A stretch of DNA of 64,000 nt from Arcicella sp040387735 (GTDB taxonomy: Bacteria > Bacteroidota > Bacteroidia > Cytophagales > Spirosomataceae), in the NCBI GenBank assembly GCA_040387735.1, contig JAZKDE010000019.1, forward strand, positions 1-64,000. The letters run 5' to 3'. The position numbers and the translations under genes are program-made. Below, one piece after another: positions 33,105 to 43,028 of this stretch. Under the pieces are notes generated by a model. It was not told the DNA's origin and did not search any database. It was given only the letters and a program-made list of their open reading frames with translations. Position 1 is the stretch's first letter, and each line of letters starts with the position of its first letter.

Positions 33105-35499
33105 AATCATGATTAACCACAACAATAGTTTGTTAGTGGCTGAACGACAAAAAAACATTTTTGGAAAGGAAATACAAATTTTGGCAATTGATGAAACATT
33201 ACCCGAAATTTTATTCATTACCTCCTATCCTCCACGCCAATGCGGCATCGCTACGTACTCGCAAGATTTGATTAAGGCTTTAAACAATAAGTTTGATAAT
33301 TCCTTCAAAATAAGTATCTGCCCGATTGAATCAGAAAACGAGAAGCACATTTACACCGATGAAATAAAATTTACGCTGAATATTGACACCCCAAAATCAT
33401 TTGTTAGATTGGCCGAAACAATCAATGAGGATCCAACCATACAAATGGTGATGATTCAGCACGAATTTGGTTTATTTAAAGATAAAGAAGGCGATTTTAT
33501 TCAATTTCTAAATCTTCTCCTTAAACCCGTAAGTCTGGTTTTTCATACTGTTTTACCAAACCCAAACGGGAAACTAAGATTTAGCGTCCAGCAAATTGCC
33601 GATGTTTGTGAATCCATCGTGGTAATGACTAAGTTTTCGAAGAATATTTTACTGCAAGACTACGGCGTTGAAGCTGATAAAATCACGGTAATTCCGCACG
33701 GAACGCACTTAGTAGCACATTCAGATAGATTGCTATTAAAGGAAAAATATCAGTTAAAAGATAAAAAAGTTCTTTCAACCTTCGGGTTGCTGAGTTCAGG
33801 AAAGTGTATTGAGACCACACTTGAGGCAATGCCCGCCATCATTACCGAAAACCCCGAAATAATGTTCCTCATTATCGGAAAAACTCATCCGTCAGTTGTA
33901 AAACAGGAAGGCGAAAAATATCGCAAAATGTTGACTGATAAAGTGAAAGAATTGAATTTGCAGAATCACGTTCAATTCGTCAATGAGTTTTTACCATTAT
34001 CTACTCTTTTAGAATATTTACAACTTACGGACATTTACCTTTTCACCTCAAAAGACCCCAATCAGGCGGTGAGTGGAACGTTTTCTTACGCAATGAGTTG
34101 CGGTTGTGCCATCGTTTCCACACCCATTCCACACGCAAGAGAAGTATTAAAAAATGATGGTGGAGTAATCTTTGATTTTGAAAATTCTACCCAATTATCG
34201 AATGCTGTTCTTGCTTTATTGAATGAAGATGAATTACGAAAAAACCTCAGCATGAAAGGTTTGCACCGAATCGTACCAACGGCTTGGGAAAATGCAGCGA
34301 TTGCTCATGCTCTTTTATTTGAAAACATGAGTGAAGGCAAAATTACCTTGAACTATCAAATTCCTGTCATTAACCTTGACCACGTGAAAAGGCTAACGAC
34401 TAATTTTGGAATGATTCAATTTTCGGTTATCAATCAACCCGACATTGATTCTGGTTATACTTTGGATGATAACGCACGGGCAATGGTGGCGATGTGTCAA
34501 CACTATGAGCTGACAAAGGATGAGGAAGATTTAAAATACATTGGTATTTACCTCGATTTCATTTCGTTTTGTTTAAAGCCTGAAGGATATTTCTTGAATT
34601 ACGTGAATGAACACAAAAACTTCACCGAACAAAACTACCAAACCAACCTCGCCGACTCCAACGGTAGAGCTATTTGGGCTTTAGGTTTTTTAATTTCTTT
34701 GGGAAACATTTTACCCGAAAAGTTAATCACACAAGCAGAATTAACTATGCAAAGTGCTTTATCAAAAGTACACAATATTCATTCAACGAGAGCTATGGCA
34801 TTCATTATCAAAGGCTTGTATTATAGAAATCTAAAAAATAATTCTATTCAAGACGTGGCTTTGATTAAGGAACTTGCCAATAGATTAGTGCAAATGTACC
34901 GTCACGAATCGGATAAAGATTGGGCTTGGTTTGAGAGTTATCTAACTTACGGCAACAGTATTTTACCAGAAGCCATGTTGTGTGCATGGATGGCGACTAA
35001 TGAACCGATTTACCGAGAAATTGCTAAAACTTCCTTTGATTTTTTGTTGGCCAAGATTTTCAAAGAAGATAGAATAAAGGTAATTTCCAATAAAGGTTGG
35101 TCGCACAAAGGCGACGATTTAGACGAATTGGTTATCGGTGGTGAGCAACCTATTGATATTGCGTACACAATTTTGGCTTTGAATAAATTTTACGATGTTT
35201 TCAAAGACGAAGAATACCAGCTAAAAATGAAAATTGCCTTCAATTGGTTTTTGGGTAATAATCATATTCACCAAATTATTTATAATCCTTGCACGGGTGG
35301 CTGTTACGATGGTTTGGAGGAAAACTATATCAATCTAAATCAAGGAGCCGAATCTACGGTGAGTTATTTGATGGCAAGAATGACGATTGAGAAAAATTTG
35401 AAAGCAAAACAAAAAAACAAACGTCCAAGAGTTCAAAACATGAAACTCAATTTGGAAAATGAATTAGTTGAAAGTGGGGAAAAAAGCTACATAGTGTAA
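33094..35499 (+). CDS. GT4 glycosyltransferase with C-terminal alpha/alpha domain
   Basis: 801 residues. The N-terminal half (about 25-420) is a GT-B family-4 glycosyltransferase: ITSYPPRQCGIATYSQDLI, VIPHGTH, and the SKDPNQAVSGTFSYAMSCG donor-binding motif. The C-terminal 370 residues are all-helical (DSGYTLDDNARAMVAMCQHYE, GWSHKGDDLDELVIGGEQPIDIA), like an (alpha/alpha)6 toroid of carbohydrate-active enzymes. A start at 33109 (MINHNNS) is equally possible. The fusion may build and trim, or bind, the glycan handled by the adjacent GH130. Confidence 0.88.
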   Translation: MRNEIMINHNNSLLVAERQKNIFGKEIQILAIDETLPEILFITSYPPRQCGIATYSQDLIKALNNKFDNSFKISICPIESENEKHIYTDEIKFTLNIDTPKSFVRLAETINEDPTIQMVMIQHEFGLFKDKEGDFIQFLNLLLKPVSLVFHTVLPNPNGKLRFSVQQIADVCESIVVMTKFSKNILLQDYGVEADKITVIPHGTHLVAHSDRLLLKEKYQLKDKKVLSTFGLLSSGKCIETTLEAMPAIITENPEIMFLIIGKTHPSVVKQEGEKYRKMLTDKVKELNLQNHVQFVNEFLPLSTLLEYLQLTDIYLFTSKDPNQAVSGTFSYAMSCGCAIVSTPIPHAREVLKNDGGVIFDFENSTQLSNAVLALLNEDELRKNLSMKGLHRIVPTAWENAAIAHALLFENMSEGKITLNYQIPVINLDHVKRLTTNFGMIQFSVINQPDIDSGYTLDDNARAMVAMCQHYELTKDEEDLKYIGIYLDFISFCLKPEGYFLNYVNEHKNFTEQNYQTNLADSNGRAIWALGFLISLGNILPEKLITQAELTMQSALSKVHNIHSTRAMAFIIKGLYYRNLKNNSIQDVALIKELANRLVQMYRHESDKDWAWFESYLTYGNSILPEAMLCAWMATNEPIYREIAKTSFDFLLAKIFKEDRIKVISNKGWSHKGDDLDELVIGGEQPIDIAYTILALNKFYDVFKDEEYQLKMKIAFNWFLGNNHIHQIIYNPCTGGCYDGLEENYINLNQGAESTVSYLMARMTIEKNLKAKQKNKRPRVQNMKLNLENELVESGEKSYIV

Positions 35500-35595
35500 A
35501 ACATAACTAACAATTTTCGGCAGTATGTTCCGCTTTTTTGTAAGGAATGAACTTTGCATTACAGTAATTAATAATAAACAAATCTAAACAATATC

Positions 35596-36039
35596 ATGAA
35601 CACAGTCAATTTAAACACCTCGAAAAAAAGCATCATTATGGGTATTTTAACACTCGTAATTCTCTTTGCCTTTTCATCTTGTACCAAGAAAATAATGTTT
35701 CTAACATCGCCAGTTGTACCAGCCGCACGGGGTGAAGTTGTTGTAAAAAAAGACAAGAATAAAAACTTCATAATTCACGTGCATCTATCAGAATTAGCAG
35801 AAGTTAGCCGACTTTCACCTCCCAAACAAACATACGTAGTTTGGATGGTTACTGACCAAAATATTACCAGAAACATTGGTCAAATTAATAGTAAAACAGG
35901 AATGCTTTCAAAACAATTAAAAGCTTCTTTTGAAACAGCATCATCTTTTAAACCAGTTAGGGTTTTCATTACCGCCGAAGACGACGCAATGATTTTGTCT
36001 CCAGGTTCTCAAGTTATCTTAACTACTGATAGTTTTTAG
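35596..36039 (+). CDS. Lipoprotein with RskA-like C-terminal domain
   Basis: 147 residues. Hydrophobic segment (about 14-27) with lipobox AFSSC. The mature domain resembles the extracellular domain of anti-sigma-K-type proteins (QTYVVWMVTDQ, then RVFITAEDDAMILSPGSQVILT), but there is no cytosolic anti-sigma part, so it would not control a sigma factor. Function unknown. Single gene between the GT4 gene and another small exported protein gene. Confidence 0.75.
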   Translation: MNTVNLNTSKKSIIMGILTLVILFAFSSCTKKIMFLTSPVVPAARGEVVVKKDKNKNFIIHVHLSELAEVSRLSPPKQTYVVWMVTDQNITRNIGQINSKTGMLSKQLKASFETASSFKPVRVFITAEDDAMILSPGSQVILTTDSF

Positions 36040-36068
36040 GGTTCAATTCACCCTATTTATTTATTCAT

Positions 36069-36099
36069 AATTACGAATGACAAATTGCCATTCGTAATT
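36069..36099 (+). terminator. Hairpin after the lipoprotein gene
   Basis: AATTACGAATG at 36069-36079 pairs perfectly with 36089-36099 (11 bp, 9-nt loop), 30 bp after the stop codon. No clear U-run follows. Confidence 0.5.
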
Positions 36100-36114
36100 T
36101 AAAACACACTCAGA

Positions 36115-36612
36115 ATGAAAAAGACCATTTTTGTAATCACCTTACTGTTAAGCAGTTTTGCATTCAAAACTGCTTCCGCTCAAGTACGGGTTGGCATAAA
36201 CGCAAACATTGGCATTCAACCTCAATGGGGGCCAGAAGGCTACGATTATGTAAATTATTACTATATGCCAGATATTGACGTTTTCTATAATGTTCCCAAA
36301 CGGCAATACATTTATTCTGAAAGAGGCCGATGGATATTTGCCAATTCATTGCCTCCTCAATACAATAATTTTGACTTATATAATAGTTACAAAGTGGTTG
36401 TCAACGAAAACCGTCCCTATCGGAATGCAGATAGTTATCGAAAAAAATACGCTGGATTTAAAGGAAATCGACAACAAGTCGTAATTAGAAATAGCCATGA
36501 TTCGAGGTATTTTTCTAATAAATCCCACCCAGAACACGAGAAATGGCAAAAAGAAAGAAACGAGCAGAATCGTAACGATAGAGGAAATAAAGGACGTAAA
36601 GGTCACCAATAA
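36115..36612 (+). CDS. Exported Tyr/Asn-rich protein of unknown function
   Basis: 165 residues. Signal peptide about 1-22 (TASAQ). The mature part has VRVGINANIGIQPQWG, a Tyr-rich stretch (YDYVNYYYMPDIDVFY), then a basic, low-complexity C-terminal tail rich in Asn, Arg, Lys and Gly (about 130-165). Periplasmic or outer-membrane associated. I do not recognise a characterised family. Confidence 0.75.
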   Translation: MKKTIFVITLLLSSFAFKTASAQVRVGINANIGIQPQWGPEGYDYVNYYYMPDIDVFYNVPKRQYIYSERGRWIFANSLPPQYNNFDLYNSYKVVVNENRPYRNADSYRKKYAGFKGNRQQVVIRNSHDSRYFSNKSHPEHEKWQKERNEQNRNDRGNKGRKGHQ

Positions 36613-36694
36613 TAATTTCGGATTAATCGAAAGACGATTGACGAATACATTTTCTGAAATAAGCATTTTGCTAATTTCAATAATCAACAAAAAA

Positions 36695-36973
36695 ATGAAA
36701 TCAGGGAAAATATTTTTAGGCATATTGGCCGCTTTTGCTGGCGGAGCTTTAATGGGCATTTTACTCGCTCCTGAAAAAGGTTCGAGAACTCGCAGAAATA
36801 TTATCAACAAAGGCGAAGACTACGCTGATGATGTGAAAGATAAATTGAACGGGTATTTGGACACCATCAACAAAAAATACGAAACGGCTATGCACGATAT
36901 GGAGGTATTCGTTTCCGACGGAAAAGGAAAACACGATGATGCCAAAAAGGAAATGAAAAACTCAACGCTGTAA
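36695..36973 (+). CDS. YtxH-like stress protein
   Basis: 92 residues from the ATG at 36695 (MKSGKIFLGILAAFAGG). An N-terminal membrane helix with glycine zipper (GGALMGILLAPEKG) is followed by a basic patch (SRTRRNI) and a charged amphipathic helix, the layout of YtxH general-stress proteins. A longer frame to 36497 runs through the previous gene and is not credible. Confidence 0.82.
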   Translation: MKSGKIFLGILAAFAGGALMGILLAPEKGSRTRRNIINKGEDYADDVKDKLNGYLDTINKKYETAMHDMEVFVSDGKGKHDDAKKEMKNSTL

Positions 36974-36979
36974 ATCTAT

Positions 36980-37025
36980 TAGCCACGAAAATACATCACC
37001 AATAAACTTTCTGTTTTCGTGGCTA
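36980..37025 (+). terminator. Hairpin after the YtxH-like gene
   Basis: TAGCCACGAAAA at 36980-36991 pairs perfectly with 37014-37025 (12 bp, 22-nt loop), just after the stop codon. No long U-run follows. The remainder of 36974-37212 shows no gene. Confidence 0.5.
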
Positions 37026-37212
37026 TTCTCACAAATTTTAAAGTTCAAAGATTAAAAAAAGCATTGCCAACCAAAACACATCACTTCGAGACTTTTCGTC
37101 TTTGTATTTATCTCAACAAATACGTATAGACAAAACCGTAATTTGTATATACCCCAATAATCAAGTTCACATTGCAATTTTTTTTATATATTTCATCCAA
37201 TAGACTCAAGTT

Positions 37213-37936
37213 ATGAACAAATCACAAAACCCATCATCGGGTGTAGAACGCTCTACGTCCGGGATGATGAATGTCTCCGTTAATAGACGTAATTTTTTAC
37301 GAAATGCCAGCCTAACAACTGCCGCTGGAATTGCTATTTTGGCCGTTGGTTGCAAAAAAGATGATGTTGCAACACCCTCAACAACCGTAGATTTAGGCTC
37401 TGGAGATGTAGGTATTTTGAATTATGCTTATGCTCTCGAACAATTAGAAGCGGCATTTTATACCCAAGTCATTACCACACCATATATCGGTATGGCAGGC
37501 AGCCGCCGAATTGGCACTACTGACTGACATTCGAGATCATGAGATTATTCACCGAGAATTCTTCAAAGCAGCTTTGGGAACAAATGCCATTCCCTCGTTG
37601 GTAGTAGATTTTTCAAAAATTGATTTTACCAGTCGTGACATTGTATTAGGCACAGCCAAAGTTTTTGAAGACACTGGCGTGATGGCTTACAATGGAGCGG
37701 GAAAACTCATTAAAGATGCTGGTTATTTGCTTTTAGCAGGTAAAATTGTTTCGGTTGAAGGCCGTCATGCTTCGGCAATACGAGATTTAATGAAACCATT
37801 AACGGCTTATTTTGCGGGAGATGACATTATTGATGTCAACGGTTTAGACGGAGCAAAAATGCCTTCTGAAATTCTTGTTGCCGTACAACCTTACATCAAA
37901 ACAGCTTTGAGCGGTGCCAATTTGCCAACGAGTTAG
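37213..37936 (+). pseudogene. Ferritin-like domain lipoprotein, frameshifted
   Basis: Two frames together give one ferritin-like protein. Frame 1 has a twin-arginine signal (NRRNFLRNA) with lipobox LAVGC, then the first helix (NYAYALEQLEAAFYTQ); it runs out of frame after about codon 94. From about 37502 frame 2 continues as AAELALLTDIRDHEIIHREFF with the second Glu/His set (DHEIIHREFF; EDTGVMAYNGAG; SVEGRHASAIRD). Removing one G in the GGCAGG stretch near 37498 restores one frame. It may be a real mutation or an assembly error. A full-length paralogue follows. Confidence 0.85.
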
Positions 37937-37990
37937 CGAAAATCAAGTTTTGTAAATTTATTTCTTCAACAACAAAAAGCATTAAAAAAC

Positions 37991-38785
37991 ATGAATATTT
38001 TCAAAGTAATATCAGAAATACAAAAAGTGGACGGGGAAGTTTTCGAAAGACTTGACCACGTTTCCCGAAGAGGAATGTTTAGTTCACTCGGTAAAAAAGT
38101 ATCTGCCGTTGCCGTACCAACTTTAGTCGCAGGAATGCTCAATAAAGCCTACGCATCAACTCCAGGAGCTTTAGCCGTTTTAAATTTTGCTTTAACACTC
38201 GAATTTCTCGAAGACGAATTCTATAAAAAAGCACTTTCAACTTCGGGTTTAATTCCTGCAACTGACCAAGCTGTTTTTGCTCAAATCAGTAAACACGAAA
38301 CCGAACACGTAAATTTTTTATTAACTGCTTTGGGAGCAAATGCGGTAGCAAAACCAGTCTTTGATTTTACGGCAAAAGGGGCATTTCCAGACGTATTTTC
38401 AAATTATAAAACCTTTGCAATTGTTTCTCACGCTTTGGAAGATACTGGCGTAAGAGCTTATAAAGGACAAGCAACCAACCTAATGACTACCGAGGACAAA
38501 CCATTGTTACAGTATGCTTTGCAAATTCACTCCGTTGAAGCACGTCACGCATCGGTGGTACGGAGATTGTTAAATACCCGAGGATTTGTAGTCGGAGCAA
38601 AAGGCTGGATTACTTTAGCCCAAGGTAGCCCTGCGGCTGTTTACGCAGGCGATGACAATTTAATACAAGGTGGTGTAAACTTGACGGGATTAGCTGGTAA
38701 AACCAACGAAGCAATTAGTGAGGCATTCGATGAACCTTTAACAAAAGATGCCGTTTTAGCGATTGCAGGGTCATTTATTGTATAG
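37991..38785 (+). CDS. Ferritin-like domain-containing exported protein
   Basis: 264 residues. A short cytosolic start and a twin-arginine-like signal (SRRGMFSSLGKKV, with AYA near residue 55). The ferritin-like four-helix core carries Glu/His pairs in LEFLEDEFY, KHETEHVNF, LEDTGVRAYKG and HSVEARHASVVRR. This matches the desiccation/stress ferritin-like proteins. It sits 54 bp after the frameshifted paralogue, so they were one transcription unit. Confidence 0.88.
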   Translation: MNIFKVISEIQKVDGEVFERLDHVSRRGMFSSLGKKVSAVAVPTLVAGMLNKAYASTPGALAVLNFALTLEFLEDEFYKKALSTSGLIPATDQAVFAQISKHETEHVNFLLTALGANAVAKPVFDFTAKGAFPDVFSNYKTFAIVSHALEDTGVRAYKGQATNLMTTEDKPLLQYALQIHSVEARHASVVRRLLNTRGFVVGAKGWITLAQGSPAAVYAGDDNLIQGGVNLTGLAGKTNEAISEAFDEPLTKDAVLAIAGSFIV

Positions 38786-38818
38786 AATAATTCGGAATTA
38801 CATTTATTTTATTTCAAT

Positions 38819-38869
38819 TGATTACTTCCTGAATTAATCTGACGAAAAGATTTATTTGGGAAGTAATCA
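38819..38869 (+). terminator. Hairpin after the ferritin-like genes
   Basis: TGATTACTTCC at 38819-38829 pairs perfectly with 38859-38869 (11 bp, 29-nt loop). The rest of 38786-39073 shows nothing I can name. Confidence 0.45.
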
Positions 38870-39073
38870 TACTTTCATAATAAACTTAAAAGTTAAATAA
38901 TTATCAAGGTCGAGACAATTAAACATGACTCAGGATTTTATTCAAACTAAATTTTTATGATAAAAATCAGTTTTTAAATTACAGATAATCAACTGAAAAT
39001 CAAATATTTAATCGCAATTTTAAGTCCAAATAAAGCATTACTAATAAGTATAACATTCTTAACTCTCCAACTT

Positions 39074-39907
39074 ATGAAAAAGATATTATTTCCAACCGAT
39101 TTTAGCGAAAATGCTTTTCACGCATCACAATACGCAGGAATGTTGGCAAAACGATTTGATGCTGAAGTAATCATTCTCAACATTTACTCGACACCCGTTT
39201 TTACTGAATTTCAACCACCTTACGACATCGAAAATTTCAGTACTTATATGAAAGAAGATGCTGATAAAAGCATTAAAAAATTTGTTGAAAAATTCATTAA
39301 AGAAACTAATTTGCCTCCCGAAAATGTCAGTCAAATTGTTGAATATGGTTTTACTCCTGATAATATCGTATCCGTTGCCAATGCGAAGAAAGTTGATATG
39401 ATTGTGATGGGAACGAAAGGAGCATCAAATATTCTTGATAGATGGTTGGGAACAACCGCCCAAAAAGTGATGGAAACGGCTGAATGTCCCGTTTGGATTA
39501 TTCCAGCAAATGCCACCATCAGTTATCCAGAAAACATTTTGTACGCTGCTGATTTTAAGGAGGATGAAATTTTGGCAACTCACAAAATCTTAGAAATTGC
39601 TAAACCTTTAGACGCAACTTGTAAAGTTGTACATATTCACGATTACGTTGAATTAAATGTTGGACACGTTGTGGAAGAAACTGTTAACGATTTATCGAGT
39701 GAATTTCAAAACGATGACGTTACTTTCAAAAATCTAAATCGTGGAGACATTGTAACTGGTTTAGAGACTTACATCAAAACGCATAAACCTGATGTCTTAG
39801 CTTTGGCCGTACATGATAAATCATTTTTAAGCAAAATTTTTGATACCAGTATCACGCAACACTTTGTTCAAGAAGGAAAATTACCTATGCTGACATTCAG
39901 AAAATAA
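39074..39907 (+). CDS. Tandem universal stress protein
   Basis: 277 residues, two Usp domains. The first (1-150) has ILFPTDFSENAFHASQYAG and the ATP-binding GTKGASNILDRWLGTTAQKVM pattern (G-2x-G-9x-G-T). The second (150-277) is degenerate: YAADFKEDEI is kept but the glycine motif is missing. Cytosolic. Typical of hypoxia, stringency and dormancy responses. Transcribed alone. Confidence 0.92.
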   Translation: MKKILFPTDFSENAFHASQYAGMLAKRFDAEVIILNIYSTPVFTEFQPPYDIENFSTYMKEDADKSIKKFVEKFIKETNLPPENVSQIVEYGFTPDNIVSVANAKKVDMIVMGTKGASNILDRWLGTTAQKVMETAECPVWIIPANATISYPENILYAADFKEDEILATHKILEIAKPLDATCKVVHIHDYVELNVGHVVEETVNDLSSEFQNDDVTFKNLNRGDIVTGLETYIKTHKPDVLALAVHDKSFLSKIFDTSITQHFVQEGKLPMLTFRK

Positions 39908-40029
39908 AAAATAAGCCATTCATTTACAGATATTTACAAATTTATTGGTCTTTTTGGTAGAATAAATCCGCCAAAAATTCCGTATATTAGAAACAAATTC
40001 TGTCATCACACCAGAATTAAAGCTGTACT

Positions 40030-41001
40030 ATGAATCAAATTTTGAAAGAAATAATTATTAAAACTACGCTGAATACTAAGCCCAAAGGGATTAAAAAAGA
40101 CTTTTCAGATCAAGAATTGAATAAAGGTTTAGTGGATTTTAAGAAAGGACTTCGCCAGCATTGCAAAGACTTTACCTTAATTACGGCGGGTATTTTTTCG
40201 GCCGCTTTCGGTTTTGAAGGTTTTTTGTTAACCAATCACTTTATTGATGGCGGAGCTACGGGGATTTCATTGTTAATTTCGGCTCTCACTTCAATTCCAC
40301 TTTATGTTCTTTTGATTGTGGTCAATATTCCATTTATCATTTTAGGATATAAAATTTTAGGGAAATTATTTGCCATAAAAACGGCCTTAGCCATTTCTGG
40401 ACTTGCTTTGGTCGTAGCTACGGTTTCGTTTCCAGATATAACAAAGGACAATTTATTAGTGGCAGTTTTTGGCGGTTTTTTTCTGGGAGCGGGCATTGGG
40501 CTTTCCGTAAGAGGAGGAGCAGTTATTGACGGTACGGAGGTTTTAGCCATTTACTTAAGTCGCAAATTTGGGACTACGATGGGCGATATTATTATCGTAA
40601 TCAATATCATGATTTTTGGGGCAGCCGCCTATTTTCTTTCGGTTGAAATTGCTCTTTATTCAATGGTTACGTATTTATCCGCTTCAAAAACGCTCGATTT
40701 CGTCATTGAAGGTATTGAAGAATACACAGGCGTAACCATTATTTCACCACAAAGTGAAGAAATTCGTCAAATGCTCATTAATATTTTAGGTCATGGAGCA
40801 ACGGTTTATAACGGAAAAGGCGGTTACGGTAAACACGGAGAAACCAATGATATTGAAATTGTTTTTACGGTAGTTACTCGTTTGGAACTGAATCGTTTAA
40901 ATCAAGAAATTCAAAATATCGACCCTAAAGCATTCATCGTAATGAGTAGTATTAGAGATACAAAAGGCGGAATGATTAAGAAACGGGCATTGGAACATTG
41001 A
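40030..41001 (+). CDS. YitT family membrane protein (DUF2179)
   Basis: 323 residues: five to six membrane helices (about 50-240) with the family pattern GFEGFLLTNHFIDGGATGISLLI and LGAGIGLSVRGGAVIDGTEVLA, then a C-terminal cytosolic DUF2179 domain (about 260-320, YNGKGGYGKHGETNDIEIVFTV). Function unknown. It ends in a good terminator. Confidence 0.92.
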   Translation: MNQILKEIIIKTTLNTKPKGIKKDFSDQELNKGLVDFKKGLRQHCKDFTLITAGIFSAAFGFEGFLLTNHFIDGGATGISLLISALTSIPLYVLLIVVNIPFIILGYKILGKLFAIKTALAISGLALVVATVSFPDITKDNLLVAVFGGFFLGAGIGLSVRGGAVIDGTEVLAIYLSRKFGTTMGDIIIVINIMIFGAAAYFLSVEIALYSMVTYLSASKTLDFVIEGIEEYTGVTIISPQSEEIRQMLINILGHGATVYNGKGGYGKHGETNDIEIVFTVVTRLELNRLNQEIQNIDPKAFIVMSSIRDTKGGMIKKRALEH

Positions 41002-41027
41002 GAAATATACCAATATTTAATGTGTCT

Positions 41028-41067
41028 AAAAACGTCATCCACTTGAAAGTAGGAGACGTTTTTTTTT
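41028..41067 (+). terminator. Terminator of the yitT-like gene
   Basis: AAAAACGTC at 41028-41036 pairs with GACGTTTTT from 41055, with further imperfect pairing inside (TCCACT and AGTAGGA), followed by a run of T. Confidence 0.75.
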
Positions 41068-41098
41068 ACGAAACAAGTGTGGAAAATCATGCCCAATT

Positions 41099-41145
41099 TG
41101 GCCATAAACTGTGGATTTTTACGTAAAATCAGCAATTTATGGCCA
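41099..41145 (+). promoter_or_regulatory. Extended dyad upstream of the GH13 gene
   Basis: TGGCCATAAA at 41099-41108 pairs perfectly with 41136-41145; inside it GATTTT and AAAATC form a second stem around TACGT. It lies 42 bp before the GH13 start codon and may be an operator or leader structure. Confidence 0.4.
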
Positions 41146-41186
41146 TGGTATGTCTATTTTATAGTGAAAAGAAAAAATCTATAAAT

Positions 41187-43004
41187 ATGAAAAACACTAT
41201 CGACGCAACATTGAAGATAAACGGAATGGGTGCAATTGTTCATGAAGAAGGAGTTTTCTTCAGAGTTTGGGCACCCAATGCAAAATCCGTTAGTGTGGAA
41301 GGCACTTTTAATGATTGGAATGATACCACAAATGTATTAAATCACGAAGGAAATGGCTATTGGGGCGGTAATGTGGAGAACGCAAAAGCGGGCGATGAGT
41401 ACAAATTTTCGTTGGATACTCCTTCGGGAAAATTACAAAGAAATGACCCATACGCCAAGAAATTAACGAATTCGGTTGGTAATTCAATTATTTATAACCC
41501 TAACTTATTTGATTGGCAAGATGATAATTTTCAAATGCCCAGTTGGAATAAATTAGTTATTTATGAATTGCACACAGGAACTTTTAACGTAAAAGAAAAA
41601 GATAAACCTGGTGATTTATACGGTATCATTGAAAAGTTAGATTATCTCAAAAATTTAGGTATCAATGCCATTGAAATAATGCCTCCGTTTGAATTTCCTG
41701 GGGCGTATTCGTGGGGCTATAATCCTTCTTATCCATTCGCCATTGAATCTGAATACGGCGGACCAGAAGCATTCAAAACTTTAGTAAAAGCGGCTCATGA
41801 GAAAGGAATTGCTATTATTTTGGATGTCGTTTATAATCACTTCGGCCCTACTGACATGGACATTTGGCAGTTTGACGGTTGGAATGAGAATAATTTGGGT
41901 GGAATTTATTTCTACAATGACTGGCGGGCAACAACTCCTTGGGGTGATACTCGTCCTGATTATGGCAGACCAGAAGTTCGCCAATATATTCGGGATAACG
42001 CCATGATGTGGTTGGAAGAATTTAGAGTTGATGGGTTACGCATGGATATGATTCCTTACATCCGAAACGTAAAAGCTGATGAAGACCCGAACACAACTTT
42101 ACAAGAAGGCTTGAGTCTTTTACGTTGGATAAATGCTGAAATTGCCGAAAAATTTCCTTGGAAATTAACCATCGCCGAAGACTTACACGGGCTGAATTCT
42201 ATCACGGATAATTTAGGGGCAGAAAGTGGTTTAGGTTTTGGTAGTCAGTGGGATGCAGATTTTGTCCACCCAGTTAGAGAAGCCTTAATTACGCAGGAAG
42301 ACGGCAATCGTAACATGGAAAGCGTGTGTTTAGCGATATTGAATAAATACAGTGGTGATGCTTTTAAAAGAGTAGTTTATACCGAATCGCACGATGAAGT
42401 GTCTAATGGAAAATCCCGTGTTGCCGAAGAAATTGCGAGTGGTGATGTCAATAATTGGTATTCTAAAAAACGAGCATCATTAGGTGTAGCTTTGGTAATG
42501 ACCGCTGCGGGAATTCCAATGTTATTTCAAGGACAACCTTTATTGGAAGATAAATGGTTTTCGGATACTGATCCAATCGACTGGAAACGCTCGAAAAAAT
42601 TCAATGGATTCGAAAACCTCCACCGTGATTTAATCCAGTTAAGACTCAACTATCAAAATAATACCGAAGGACTAACGGGACAACATACCGAGATGATACG
42701 AGTGGATGAAGATAGAAAAATCATTGCATTTCATCGTTGGCAAAAAGGTGGCAAAGGCGATAGTACAGTTGTTGTGCTTAATTTTTCCAATAATTCTTAC
42801 GACGATTACGTAATTGGAATGCCACAAGAAGGACAGTGGAAAATCCGTTTTAATAGCGATTGGGAAGGCTACGACAAAGAATTTGACAATTTTACGTCAA
42901 CTGATACCGCTGCAACACAAGGCGGATACGATGGTTTATCCTACAATTCAAGTATTTCAATTGCGGCATATACAGCCTTGATTTTTTCACAAGATAGGGA
43001 ATAA
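41187..43004 (+). CDS. GH13 alpha-amylase / branching-enzyme-like protein with CBM48
   Basis: 605 residues from the ATG at 41187 (MKNTIDATLKINGMG); the upstream frame from 41139 is not credible. An N-terminal CBM48-type beta-sandwich (about 10-100, FRVWAPNAKSVSVEGTFNDW) precedes the GH13 barrel. Catalytic residues visible are D287 in DGLRMD, E331 in IAEDLHG and D403 in TESHDE. The architecture is that of branching enzymes or close relatives. No signal peptide, so cytosolic glycogen-type metabolism. Substrate specificity is not certain. Confidence 0.9.
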   Translation: MKNTIDATLKINGMGAIVHEEGVFFRVWAPNAKSVSVEGTFNDWNDTTNVLNHEGNGYWGGNVENAKAGDEYKFSLDTPSGKLQRNDPYAKKLTNSVGNSIIYNPNLFDWQDDNFQMPSWNKLVIYELHTGTFNVKEKDKPGDLYGIIEKLDYLKNLGINAIEIMPPFEFPGAYSWGYNPSYPFAIESEYGGPEAFKTLVKAAHEKGIAIILDVVYNHFGPTDMDIWQFDGWNENNLGGIYFYNDWRATTPWGDTRPDYGRPEVRQYIRDNAMMWLEEFRVDGLRMDMIPYIRNVKADEDPNTTLQEGLSLLRWINAEIAEKFPWKLTIAEDLHGLNSITDNLGAESGLGFGSQWDADFVHPVREALITQEDGNRNMESVCLAILNKYSGDAFKRVVYTESHDEVSNGKSRVAEEIASGDVNNWYSKKRASLGVALVMTAAGIPMLFQGQPLLEDKWFSDTDPIDWKRSKKFNGFENLHRDLIQLRLNYQNNTEGLTGQHTEMIRVDEDRKIIAFHRWQKGGKGDSTVVVLNFSNNSYDDYVIGMPQEGQWKIRFNSDWEGYDKEFDNFTSTDTAATQGGYDGLSYNSSISIAAYTALIFSQDRE

Positions 43005-43028
43005 GCGGTGGGTTGAGGGTATATAAAC

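Noticed and set aside
36497..36694. Extended N-terminus of the YtxH-like protein
   Set aside because: It runs through the end of the previous gene in another frame; the ATG at 36695 begins the normal YtxH membrane helix.
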